Assembly (NCBI GenBank): GCA_021797815.1 | Contig: JAJZYZ010000008.1 | Span: 1 to 64,000 of the forward strand | Direction of reading: 5' to 3' | Origin: Bacillota bacterium | GTDB lineage: Bacteria > Bacillota > Sulfobacillia > Sulfobacillales > JAIMBI01 | Length of the DNA stretch: 64,000 nt | Shown: positions 11,186 to 19,691 of the stretch, one piece after another | Layout of the letters: each line of letters begins with the position of its first letter | How positions within the stretch are numbered: position 1 is the stretch's first letter | Notes under the pieces: model-generated | The model's input: only the letters and a program-made list of their open reading frames with translations | What the model was told of the DNA's origin: nothing | Database searches by the model: none | Made by a program: the position numbers and the translations under genes

Positions 11186-12420
11186 GCGGGGCCAAGAATG
11201 CGGCGCTTCCCCTGCTGGCGGCCTGCATATTGGCGGAAGGTCCCGTCACCCTTGACAATGTGCCGCTGGGTCTTCGTGACGTGCGCCTCATGATCCAGAT
11301 CTTAAACGTGATGGGTGTCCGGACCCAGGTCCTGGGCCGCTCGACGCTTTTAGTCGACGCGTCTGGTCCCATCTCCAGCGAGGTGCCGGATGAGCTTATG
11401 AGCCAGATGCGGGCCTCGCTGTTTCTGACCGGACCGCTCCTGGCCCGAACGGGCCGGGCGGTCGTCTCGCGGCCGGGCGGATGCGACATTGGCGAGCGTC
11501 CTATCGACCTGCACTTAAAGGGCCTGCACGCGTTGGGCGCCGGGTTCGATGACGCGCCCTCGGGCCGCATTGTGGCGGCCGTGCGGGGCTCCCTGCACGG
11601 GAGTCATGTCTACCTCGACTTCCCTTCCGTCGGAGCCACCGAAAACATCATGATGGCCGCCGTCGCGGCCGCCGGCGAGACGGTGATCGAAAACGCCTCC
11701 CGCGAGCCGGAAGTCGTGGACCTCGCCCAGTTCCTGTTCCAGATGGGGGCGGACATTGCCGGCGCCGGTACCGACACCATCCGCGTCAAGGGCGCAAGGC
11801 CGCTCACGCCCAGCAACCACCAGATTATTCCCGACCGCATCGAGGCGGGCACGTTCGCCATTGCCGCCGCCCTGACCGGCGGGGATGTCGAATTGACAGG
11901 CGTCCTGCCGGAACATCTCACGCCGCTTTGGCGGAAGTTTGACGACATGGGCATTGGCGTGGATTTTGTCCCCGGCAGCGATCGCATCCGGATTCAGACC
12001 CAGGCTGGCGGGCTGAAACGACCGTGCAGCATCCGGACCGGGCCGCATCCGGGATTCCCTACGGATCTGCAGCCCCAGATGGCGGTGCTGATGACGCAAG
12101 CCGAAGGCTCCAGCACCCTGGTGGAGACCGTATTCGAAAACCGGCTCCGCTATCTCGGAGATCTTCGCCGCATGGGTGCCCGCATCCTCACCGACGGGCA
12201 CATGGCGGTGATTCATGGCCCCGTCCAGCTGGTCGGCTCCAGCGTGACGGCCACCGATCTGCGCGCGGGGGCGGCTCTCGTGCTGGCCGGTCTGGTGGCG
12301 GAAGGGGAAACCCGGGTCGACGGACTCGAGGTCATCGAGCGGGGCTACGAATGTCTCAGCGAACGCCTCGGCGCCCTGGGAGCGGCGGCGGTGCCGTCGG
12401 TCGAGGACCCGGTGGCATAG
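11131..12420 (+). CDS. murA: UDP-GlcNAc 1-carboxyvinyltransferase MurA
   Basis: GQLVVEGGRRLVGTVRVGGAKNAALPLLAACIL; catalytic Cys in RPGGCDIGERPIDLHLKGL; strong SD gaggaggaagg. Confidence 0.96.
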   Translation: MGQLVVEGGRRLVGTVRVGGAKNAALPLLAACILAEGPVTLDNVPLGLRDVRLMIQILNVMGVRTQVLGRSTLLVDASGPISSEVPDELMSQMRASLFLTGPLLARTGRAVVSRPGGCDIGERPIDLHLKGLHALGAGFDDAPSGRIVAAVRGSLHGSHVYLDFPSVGATENIMMAAVAAAGETVIENASREPEVVDLAQFLFQMGADIAGAGTDTIRVKGARPLTPSNHQIIPDRIEAGTFAIAAALTGGDVELTGVLPEHLTPLWRKFDDMGIGVDFVPGSDRIRIQTQAGGLKRPCSIRTGPHPGFPTDLQPQMAVLMTQAEGSSTLVETVFENRLRYLGDLRRMGARILTDGHMAVIHGPVQLVGSSVTATDLRAGAALVLAGLVAEGETRVDGLEVIERGYECLSERLGALGAAAVPSVEDPVA

Positions 12421-12541
12421 GAACCGCAAGCGGCGTGGCCGGCCGACTCGCCAGCAGTCCTGCCGGTAGACGGGGGGAGGCCAACACGGATACTATACTG
12501 GCCAGAACTTTCATCACCGCCATGATCCCGGGTTTCCCGGG

Positions 12542-13312
12542 ATGCGGCGGCCGGTGGACACAGTGGAGTCCGTGGGAATGGTGGGACGCGGCGTGAGGCA
12601 CCCCGCAGCATGGCCGCCACGGAGCCGTGCCTGGATGGGGGCAGTGGTGGCCGTGGTGGCCGGTCTCCTCATGTTTGGCTTCGTGCAGCAGATTCGGGTG
12701 GAGACCCTCCTGGCCGAGACCCAGAAGGTTCGCGAGGGCCAGGCTCTCTCGTATCTGGTGGAGCGGAACGCCCAGCAGACCACGGCGCTGGAAACCCGGC
12801 TTCGCGCCCTGCAGGCCCAGATCGCGACCGTACATCCGAACCAATATCACCTTGGAGGCTTAAGCCAGGCTTTGAACCTGGCCGGTCTCACCGCGGTGGA
12901 AGGACCGGGGGTGACCGTGCGCCTGGCCGACAATGCGCGCCCCAGTTTTCCGGGCGAGCCGGCCCAGATGCAGCTTGTGCACGACGTGTACGTTCTGCAC
13001 ATCGTCGGTCTGCTGATGGCCCACGGGGCGACGGCCATTGCCATCAGCGGCCAGCGCTTCATAGGGACGACCGCCGTGTTCTGTTCGGGTCCCACCATTC
13101 GCGTCAACGGAGTGACCGAAGGCTCCCCCTTTATCATCGCGGCGGTGGGGAGCCCGGCTGCCATGCTCCGCGCGCTGCAGCAGGATCCGGAAGTCCAGGG
13201 CTGGTCGTATCTGGTCCAGATTCATTACCAGAGCAGCAACAACGTCTCGGTGCCGGCCTTCGGCGGGTCGACTGCCTTCCGGTACGCGACGGCCGCCCCG
13301 CAAGCTTCATGA
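12542..13312 (+). CDS. DUF881 (YlxW/YlxX-like) membrane protein; start uncertain (12542 or 12578)
   Basis: N-terminal TM, coiled coil, then GPGVTVRLADN...VLHIVGLLMAHGATAIAISGQR in the usual pre-ftsA position. Confidence 0.8.
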   Translation: MRRPVDTVESVGMVGRGVRHPAAWPPRSRAWMGAVVAVVAGLLMFGFVQQIRVETLLAETQKVREGQALSYLVERNAQQTTALETRLRALQAQIATVHPNQYHLGGLSQALNLAGLTAVEGPGVTVRLADNARPSFPGEPAQMQLVHDVYVLHIVGLLMAHGATAIAISGQRFIGTTAVFCSGPTIRVNGVTEGSPFIIAAVGSPAAMLRALQQDPEVQGWSYLVQIHYQSSNNVSVPAFGGSTAFRYATAAPQAS

Positions 13313-13362
13313 AGTCAAGCCGTTCCGCGTCCTAAACGAACATTTGCCCGGAGGGATTCGTC

Positions 13363-13728
13363 ATGTGGGTCGTGTTGGTGGGCCTGATTCTCGGACTCCT
13401 GGTGGGTCTAGCCTTTCCCGTGGTCCTGCCGCTCGCCCTCGCCAGCTACCTGTCGATCGCCCTCCTGGCCGCCTTCGACTCCCTGTTTGGGGGTCTGCGA
13501 GCCAGTCTCGAGGGCAAGTTCGACGCGGTGACCTTCGCTTCCGGCCTCGTGTCGAACGCGATCCTGGCGGGCGGGCTTACGTATCTCGGGGACAAGCTCG
13601 GTGTCCAGCTCTATTACGCGGCTCTGTTTGCGTTAGGTTACCGCCTGTTCCAGAATCTAGGTCAGATCCGCCACCTCCTGCAAGATCGCATACGCCGCCG
13701 CCGTGAGACCGCAGGGACCGTGCCCTGA
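13363..13728 (+). CDS. sbp: DUF1290 small basic membrane protein (Sbp)
   Basis: VVLVGLILGLLVGLAFPVVLP...LAAFDSLFGGLRASLEGKFD...SNAILAGGLTYLGDKLG. Confidence 0.85.
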   Translation: MWVVLVGLILGLLVGLAFPVVLPLALASYLSIALLAAFDSLFGGLRASLEGKFDAVTFASGLVSNAILAGGLTYLGDKLGVQLYYAALFALGYRLFQNLGQIRHLLQDRIRRRRETAGTVP

Positions 13729-13811
13729 TGCCCTGACGGTGCAAGGCGGCAGGACATTTTATGGGGTGGCGAGAAGACAGGCCACAAAGCTGTGGGGAGG
13801 AGTCCGACCGA

Positions 13812-15008
13812 ATGCCGCGCCGGCAACGTGTGTTAGCGGTGGACGTCGGGACCACCAAAGCGGCCGCCCTGGTGGCGGAAGTGCGATCCGACCGGGACAT
13901 TGCGGTGCTGGGCATCGCCGTGACGCCGATCGCGGGCGTTAAGCGCGGGCTCGTGGTCGAGCCAGAGCGCGCCTCGCAATCGGTGCGCGACGCGGTCAAC
14001 CGCGCCACCAGCATGGCCGGCTTCGAGCCGGTGGAAGTCGCGGCCTCGGTCAACGGCGACCACGTGCGCGCGCGGGTGGAGCGGGTCACCGCGGACGTGC
14101 ACGGGCGCTCGGTGACGGAGCAGGACCTGGAGGCGCTTTCGCATCGCGCGGAGCGGCAGAACGGGGAGACAGGGTGGGAAAGCATCCGGGTCATGCGCGG
14201 CAGCTTCGAGCTGGACGGGATGTCTTCGGCGGGCAGTCCGGTCGGGCTCTCCGTGCAGCAGCTGACGATGGAATGCCTGGTGGTAAGCGCCCAATCCCAA
14301 CAGCTCCGGAACCTGCGCCGGACCCTGCAGATGGCGGGGCTCTCCCACCCCTACTGGATTCCCGCCGGGCTGGCCGCGGCCTGGGGCGCCCTCAGTGAGG
14401 ACGAGCGCCAGCTGGGTGTGGTGCTCCTCGACGTAGGCGGTGGCACGACCCAGGTGGCGGTCTGGCGGGGCGGCCTCCCGCGTCTCCTGTCCGTGGTGCC
14501 GGTCGGGGGGGACCTCATCACCTCCGATCTGGCCACAGGACTGGGCGTCGTCGCCGCCCAGGCGGAACGGCTTAAGATCGAAAGGGCCTCGGCGATAGGA
14601 CAAGCCGAGGGCATGGTCGAACTGAAGAGTGTGAACGGTCAGACGGTGAAGCTGGTCGGGCTGGACGAAGTCTCTGCTATTGTGGAGGCTCGTGTGGACG
14701 AATGGCTGACCATGGTGCAGGATGCATTGAAAACCATCAGTTGGACCAAGGGGCCGCCCGGGGGCGTGGTGCTGGTTGGCGGGGGCGGACTCTTGAAAGG
14801 AATGCAGGAGCGATTGGAGCGGGTCTGGGGCTGGCCGGTGCGGCTCGGCGCGCCGCAGGGTCTGGGCGGCCTTTCTGATCTTGTGAAGAGTCCGGGCCAT
14901 GCCAACGTGGTGGGATTGTCCCGGGTGGCGCTCCAAGATGGCCTGGGCTTCCGTCGGGAGACTGGCTGGACGCGGCTCCTGCAGGGGTGGCTCCGCACCT
15001 GGAGTTGA
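13812..15008 (+). CDS. ftsA: Cell division protein FtsA
   Basis: RVLAVDVGTTKAAALV, LLDVGGGTTQVAVWRGG, VVLVGGGGLLKGMQE; start ATG 13812. Confidence 0.92.
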   Translation: MPRRQRVLAVDVGTTKAAALVAEVRSDRDIAVLGIAVTPIAGVKRGLVVEPERASQSVRDAVNRATSMAGFEPVEVAASVNGDHVRARVERVTADVHGRSVTEQDLEALSHRAERQNGETGWESIRVMRGSFELDGMSSAGSPVGLSVQQLTMECLVVSAQSQQLRNLRRTLQMAGLSHPYWIPAGLAAAWGALSEDERQLGVVLLDVGGGTTQVAVWRGGLPRLLSVVPVGGDLITSDLATGLGVVAAQAERLKIERASAIGQAEGMVELKSVNGQTVKLVGLDEVSAIVEARVDEWLTMVQDALKTISWTKGPPGGVVLVGGGGLLKGMQERLERVWGWPVRLGAPQGLGGLSDLVKSPGHANVVGLSRVALQDGLGFRRETGWTRLLQGWLRTWS

Positions 15009-15088
15009 AATTTTGATTAGTCGAATCATGCAAGCGGATTCGTTCGGGATGGGGACGGTCGAAGGACCGTATCAAGGGAGGAGACGGA

Positions 15089-16159
15089 ATGCTGGACTTT
15101 GATCAATCCACGGAAAACTTCGCCGTGATTAAGGTGGTCGGCGTGGGAGGTGGCGGATCCAATGCCGTAAACCGCATGATCCAGGCGGGTTTGAAAGGCG
15201 TGGAGTTCATTGCCATCAATACCGACGTCCAGGCCCTGGCCCTGTCCCAAGCCACGGTGCGGCTCCAGATCGGCGCCAAGCTGACCAAAGGACTGGGCGC
15301 GGGTGCCAACCCGGACGTGGGGGCCAAGGCTGCCGAAGAGAGCCGCGACCAGTTGGCCGACGCCCTCCGGGGGGCCGACATGGTGTTCGTGACCTCAGGC
15401 ATGGGGGGCGGAACCGGAACGGGTGCGGCGCCGGTGGTGGCGGAGGTGGCGAGGGAAGTGGGGGCCCTTTCAGTCGGAGTGGTCACCAAGCCGTTTACGT
15501 TTGAGGGACGGCGGCGGGCGAGCTACGCCGAACACGGAACGGCCAACCTGAAGAGCAAGGTGGATACGCTCATCACCATTCCCAATGACCGTCTGCTGCA
15601 GGTGGTGGAACGGCGCACCACGATTATGGACGCGTTTCGAATTGCCGACGACGTGCTGCGTCAGGGCGTCCAGGGCATCTCCGACCTCATTGCCGTCCCC
15701 GGTCTCATCAATCTCGACTTCGCGGACGTCAAGACCATCATGTCCGAGATGGGCTCAGCGCTCATGGGCGTGGGGGTGGCGCAGGGCGAGAATCGCGCGC
15801 AGGTCGCCGCGAAGGCCGCTATTTCAAGCCCCCTGCTGGAGACGGCCATCGATGGCGCCCGGGGGGTCCTGCTCAACATCACCGGTGGAAGCGACCTCGC
15901 GCTGTACGAGGTGAACGAGGCGGCCGAGATCGTGATCCAGGCGGCGGACCCGGAGGCCAACATCATTTTCGGAGCCGTGGTCGATGACAATCTCCGCGAC
16001 GAAGTGCGGGTGACCGTCATCGCCACCGGGTTCTCGGGCGACCGCAACCGGATGCCGGCCGAGACCCAGGCCTCGCCGGGAAGTGGCGAGGACGCGGAAG
16101 TGCGCTCCTTTACCAGCGACGAGCTCGACATCCCCGCCTTCCTTCGCCGGCGCCCGTAG
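15089..16159 (+). CDS. ftsZ: Cell division GTPase FtsZ
   Basis: [30 protein letters not shown], tubulin-like T loops, C-terminal [11 protein letters not shown]. Confidence 0.98.
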   Translation: MLDFDQSTENFAVIKVVGVGGGGSNAVNRMIQAGLKGVEFIAINTDVQALALSQATVRLQIGAKLTKGLGAGANPDVGAKAAEESRDQLADALRGADMVFVTSGMGGGTGTGAAPVVAEVAREVGALSVGVVTKPFTFEGRRRASYAEHGTANLKSKVDTLITIPNDRLLQVVERRTTIMDAFRIADDVLRQGVQGISDLIAVPGLINLDFADVKTIMSEMGSALMGVGVAQGENRAQVAAKAAISSPLLETAIDGARGVLLNITGGSDLALYEVNEAAEIVIQAADPEANIIFGAVVDDNLRDEVRVTVIATGFSGDRNRMPAETQASPGSGEDAEVRSFTSDELDIPAFLRRRP

Positions 16160-16172
16160 ACTCGGGGCGACG

Positions 16173-16201
16173 AGGGCCGCCCCCCAAGGGGGGGCGGCCC
16201 T
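16173..16201 (+). terminator. GC-only hairpin downstream of ftsZ (13-bp stem, AAG loop, no U-tract)
   Basis: agggccgcccccc-aag-ggggggcggccct. Confidence 0.55.
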
Positions 16202-16693
16202 GATGTTGTGCCGGTTCCGCTGGAGGACCCCCTCCGCGATGGGGTGATGAAAAAAGCGCCCACTCCTGGCTGTCCATTGGGAGGCCGGGGTCCGTGCGGT
16301 GTCGTACGGGACTCCCGGTGCGACGGCGTCACCGCCCGCGCTGGAAAGCCACCGGCAGCACTCATGCCATCTCGACCGGCGGGCGCGCATGCTGACGTCG
16401 TGGAGGATATGGGGTCATCCGTCAGCGAGAGGCGTGAACACGGTCAGTCTGCCCTCGCTCGTCAGGCCGCGCCAGGGTGACGGTGGCGCCACGTTTCGCG
16501 GACGAGCGACGCCGGGCGGGGCGGTCGCTGCAGCGGTTTCATGGTCTTGCAGCACACCAAGACCGCGAACCTGTCTCGCGTGGGATGAGAAGCCCTGGCA
16601 TCGACAAGGCCGGGCGTGCTTCAGGTCAGCGGATGACGGCCGACGCCGCTTATGGTGTGCAGGGATGCCGCGGACGTCGGCGAAGGAAGGACT

Positions 16694-17464
16694 ATGGCCA
16701 GTTTCTTGTGGAAGACGATGCCGGTGGAACACCTTGCCCTCGAAGGGTTTGAGGGTGTCACGGCCTGGATGTCGGGACGCCGCGGCGGCGTGAGTGAGCC
16801 GCCCTTTGCCACCCTCAACTTGTCGCCGTGGGTGAAGGACGCGCCGGCGGCGGTGACGGAGAATCGCCGCCGCGCCCTTCTGCCGGCCGGGAGCCGACGC
16901 GCCCTGTGGGCCCGTCCCCAGCATGGCGGGCGTGTGCGGGCGGTCAGCCGCGCGACTGAAGACGTGGAGCCCGGCGACGGTCTTCTGACCGATGACCCCG
17001 GTGTGGTGCTGGCGCAGACGTTTGCCGATTGCGTGCCGATCTTCGTGTGGGCGGACGACATCCGCTGGGGCGGCATCCTCCACGCTGGCTGGAGGGGGAC
17101 GGTGGCCAATATCGCGGCGGCCGGCGTCCGCACCCTGGTCGCGCGCGGGGCCGACGCGAAGCGTGTGCAGGCCGCCATCGGTCCCTCCATCGGGCCATGC
17201 TGCTACGAAGTGCGGGAGGACGTGGCCGGGCCCATCCGGACCCTGCCCGAGGGCCAGCAATTTCTCCGGGTCGTGGACGAGGACCACTTCTCGCTCGACC
17301 TATGGGGTCTCAATCAAAGCTTGCTGGTGGGGGCGGGGGTATCGCCGGACCATGTCACCCTGTCCGGACTGTGTACAGGCTGTGAGCTCTCGCTCTTCTT
17401 TTCCCACCGCCGCGAGGGTCCAACGGGACGGATGGGAGGCTTCTTTTGTCTGAACGACCGGTAG
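16694..17464 (+). CDS. pgeF: Laccase-domain protein PgeF/YfiH (ylmD position)
   Basis: ARPQHGG, FADCVPIFVW, GILHAGWRGTV, GPSIGPCCYEV, CTGCE; start ATG 16694. Confidence 0.92.
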   Translation: MASFLWKTMPVEHLALEGFEGVTAWMSGRRGGVSEPPFATLNLSPWVKDAPAAVTENRRRALLPAGSRRALWARPQHGGRVRAVSRATEDVEPGDGLLTDDPGVVLAQTFADCVPIFVWADDIRWGGILHAGWRGTVANIAAAGVRTLVARGADAKRVQAAIGPSIGPCCYEVREDVAGPIRTLPEGQQFLRVVDEDHFSLDLWGLNQSLLVGAGVSPDHVTLSGLCTGCELSLFFSHRREGPTGRMGGFFCLNDR

Positions 17465-18150
17465 GTGCGCTGGAGGCGAGGTACGCCGCCGTACAGGAGC
17501 GGGTGAAGAGGGCGCTCAGCGCTGTCGGCAGGAGTCCCGACTCGATCCGCATCATGGCGGTGACCAAGGGCCATGGTCGGGACAGACTGGAAGAACTCAT
17601 GGCGATGGGATTGACCCTGTTCGGGGAAAACCGGGTCCAGGAAGCTCAGCCCAAATTTCACGGCCTGGGGCGGGAGACCTTAAACCTCCATCTAATTGGA
17701 CATCTCCAGACGAACAAGGTAAAATCAGCCCTGGAAATCTTCCAGGTGATCCAAAGTCTGGACAGCATTCGACTCGCCGAGACAATCGAGGCCCGTTCCC
17801 CAGGACGAACGGTTTCGGTGATGGTTGAGGTCAATGCCGGCCGGGAACCACAGAAATTTGGGATCTGGCCGGAGGCGGTTCCGGCCTTTCTTGACAGTTT
17901 GGGTGCGTTCTCCGCCGTGAGAGTCATCGGTTTGATGGCAGTCGTCCCGTACGTTTCGGATACCCGGGCGTTCATGGAGGAAACGGCGGCCGTGTGGCGT
18001 AAGGAGAGGAGCGTGGAGCGCCCCTGGGCTCCCCTCAACGACCTGTCCATGGGCAGCTCGAATGACTTCGAAGAGGCTATTGGCCACGGGAGCACCTTAA
18101 TCAGGTTAGGCAGCGTGCTGGTAGGCGAGCGGCCGGGGTATCCGGGGTAG
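17446..18150 (+). CDS. yggS: PLP homeostasis protein YggS/YlmE family
   Basis: IMAVTKGH...LFGENRVQEAQPKF...LHLIGHLQTNKVK...LSMGSSNDFEEAIGHGSTLIRLGS. Confidence 0.93.
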   Translation: MSERPVGALEARYAAVQERVKRALSAVGRSPDSIRIMAVTKGHGRDRLEELMAMGLTLFGENRVQEAQPKFHGLGRETLNLHLIGHLQTNKVKSALEIFQVIQSLDSIRLAETIEARSPGRTVSVMVEVNAGREPQKFGIWPEAVPAFLDSLGAFSAVRVIGLMAVVPYVSDTRAFMEETAAVWRKERSVERPWAPLNDLSMGSSNDFEEAIGHGSTLIRLGSVLVGERPGYPG

Positions 18151-18160
18151 GAGGGACAGG

Positions 18161-18589
18161 ATGAAGGGCAATCTGGTTAACAAGATCCTCAACTTCGTCG
18201 GAGTCGAGGAAGTCGATGAGAACGAATTTGACGAACCGGAACCGGAATGGGAGCCCGAACCTCCTCGGAAGAAGAGGCCAAGCATTGTGAACTTCCCGTC
18301 AAACCCTAAGGGCGGCGTGCGGGTCGTCGTGATGCACCCGCGCACCTTGGAGGACGGTCAGAGCATCGCCGACCAGGTGAAGAGTCGGCGGCCGGTCATT
18401 GTCAACCTCGACGCGGCCGACGAGCGCTCCGGTCAGCGGTTGTTGAACTTCCTGTCGGGAGTCGTTTACGCACTGGACGGTTCACTGCGCAAGGTGGGCG
18501 ACGGAATCTTTCTGGCCACCCCCAGCAACGTGGAAGTGTCCGGCGAGGAGCCTGACGACGCCGACTGGGTGCAGAACTTCACCAAGTGA
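18161..18589 (+). CDS. sepF: Cell division protein SepF
   Basis: Acidic linker then VVMHPRTLEDGQSIADQVKSRRPVIVNLDAADERSGQRLLNFLSGVVYALDG. Confidence 0.95.
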   Translation: MKGNLVNKILNFVGVEEVDENEFDEPEPEWEPEPPRKKRPSIVNFPSNPKGGVRVVVMHPRTLEDGQSIADQVKSRRPVIVNLDAADERSGQRLLNFLSGVVYALDGSLRKVGDGIFLATPSNVEVSGEEPDDADWVQNFTK

Positions 18590-18879
18590 GCCTGATTGTG
18601 GTCAACCTGGCCACCTCGGTTCAGTATGTGCTACGGGTCTTCTATATCCTCTTGCTGGCCGCGGTGGTCGCCTCGTTCTTTCCCCCGACGAGGGCCGGCT
18701 GGTGGGAGGTCACGGCGCGCTTTGTGGGCCGGATGACGGAGCCGGTGCTGGCGCCTATCCGGAGCAAGATGCCCGTTTTCGGGGGAATGGATCTCTCGCC
18801 GCTCGTGGCACTGTTGGGAGTCTACCTGGCGGGACTGGTCGTCGTACAGGGACTTCTGGCGCTGTCCCGGGTGGTTTAG
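18586..18879 (+). CDS. yggT: YggT-family membrane protein
   Basis: Two hydrophobic segments; FVGRMTEPVLAPIRSKMPVFGGMDLSPLVALL. Confidence 0.9.
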   Translation: MSLIVVNLATSVQYVLRVFYILLLAAVVASFFPPTRAGWWEVTARFVGRMTEPVLAPIRSKMPVFGGMDLSPLVALLGVYLAGLVVVQGLLALSRVV

Positions 18880-18907
18880 CGGGTGGGCGAGTCGGAGCGC
18901 AGACAGT

Positions 18908-18935
18908 GCAAGAGATTGCAAGAGATTGCAAGAGG
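18908..18935 (+). repeat. 10-bp tandem repeat GCAAGAGATT (2 full copies plus partial third) running into the divIVA Shine-Dalgarno
   Basis: gcaagagatt-gcaagagatt-gcaagagg-agg read directly. Confidence 0.85.
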
Positions 18936-18946
18936 AGGATCACCCG

Positions 18947-19426
18947 ATGCCCCTGACTCCGTTGGACATTTACAACAAAGAGTTCAAGCACGGGTTCCGC
19001 GGGTACCAGGAAGACGAGGTTAACGAGTTTCTGGACGAGGTGGTCCGGGACTACGAGGCCATGCTCAACGAGAATGCGCAGTTAAAAGAGCAGCTCTCGG
19101 GCGTGGCCGACCGGATAGAGCAGTACAAAAAGCTGGAAGAGACCCTGAAGAGTGCCCTGGTAGTCGCACAAACCACGGCGGAAGACGTGAAGATGGCGGC
19201 CCGCAAGGAGGCCGAGCTCATCATCCGCGAAGCGGAACAGCGGGCGGGACAGATTGTGGCGGCCGGCGAAGCGCGGGCCCATGATCTGGAGGAGCAGGCA
19301 CAGAGCGCGCGGCGGGAGTGGGATGTGTTTCGGGCGCGCCTGAAGTCGCTGCTCCAAAGCCAGATGGAGTTGCTGGACGAGGGGATCGAGACCGTCCAGG
19401 CGACAGCCAATTCCAGTCTCGGTTGA
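18947..19426 (+). CDS. divIVA: DivIVA-domain protein
   Basis: MPLTPLDIYNKEFKHGFRGYQEDEVNEFLDEVVRDYEAML; coiled coil; start ATG 18947. Confidence 0.95.
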   Translation: MPLTPLDIYNKEFKHGFRGYQEDEVNEFLDEVVRDYEAMLNENAQLKEQLSGVADRIEQYKKLEETLKSALVVAQTTAEDVKMAARKEAELIIREAEQRAGQIVAAGEARAHDLEEQAQSARREWDVFRARLKSLLQSQMELLDEGIETVQATANSSLG

Positions 19427-19451
19427 TTTTCCCGGGTCCGACTGATATCGT
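19423..19451 (+). promoter_or_regulatory. Promoter for ileS leader (TTGATT - 17 bp - TATCGT)
   Basis: -35 19423-19428 overlaps the divIVA stop codon; -10 19446-19451. Confidence 0.5.
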
Positions 19452-19469
19452 GACGAAAACGTGATGATC

Positions 19470-19677
19470 GGGACCGAACCCCGACAGGTCCGCAAGAGAG
19501 CCGGCGGCAGGTGCGAGCCGGTCGGAGATGCGGGGGGAGATCGCCCGGGAGCGCCTCCGTGAACGCAGAAAGTAGCGGAGGCCGCTGACCCCGTTATCGG
19601 TCATCGAGGTTGCGTTTACGGCGCAACGGTCAGGGTGGTACCGCGAACTTGTTCGCCCCTACAGGGGGCGTTTTTTT
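19470..19677 (+). promoter_or_regulatory. T-box leader (tRNA-sensing, transcriptional) upstream of ileS
   Basis: Canonical T-box AGGGTGGTACCGCG at 19632-19645, then terminator CGCCCCT-ACA-GGGGGCG-TTTTTTT (19654-19677). Stem I 5' limit approximate. Confidence 0.93.
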
Positions 19678-19691
19678 GTGGGAGGCGACCT

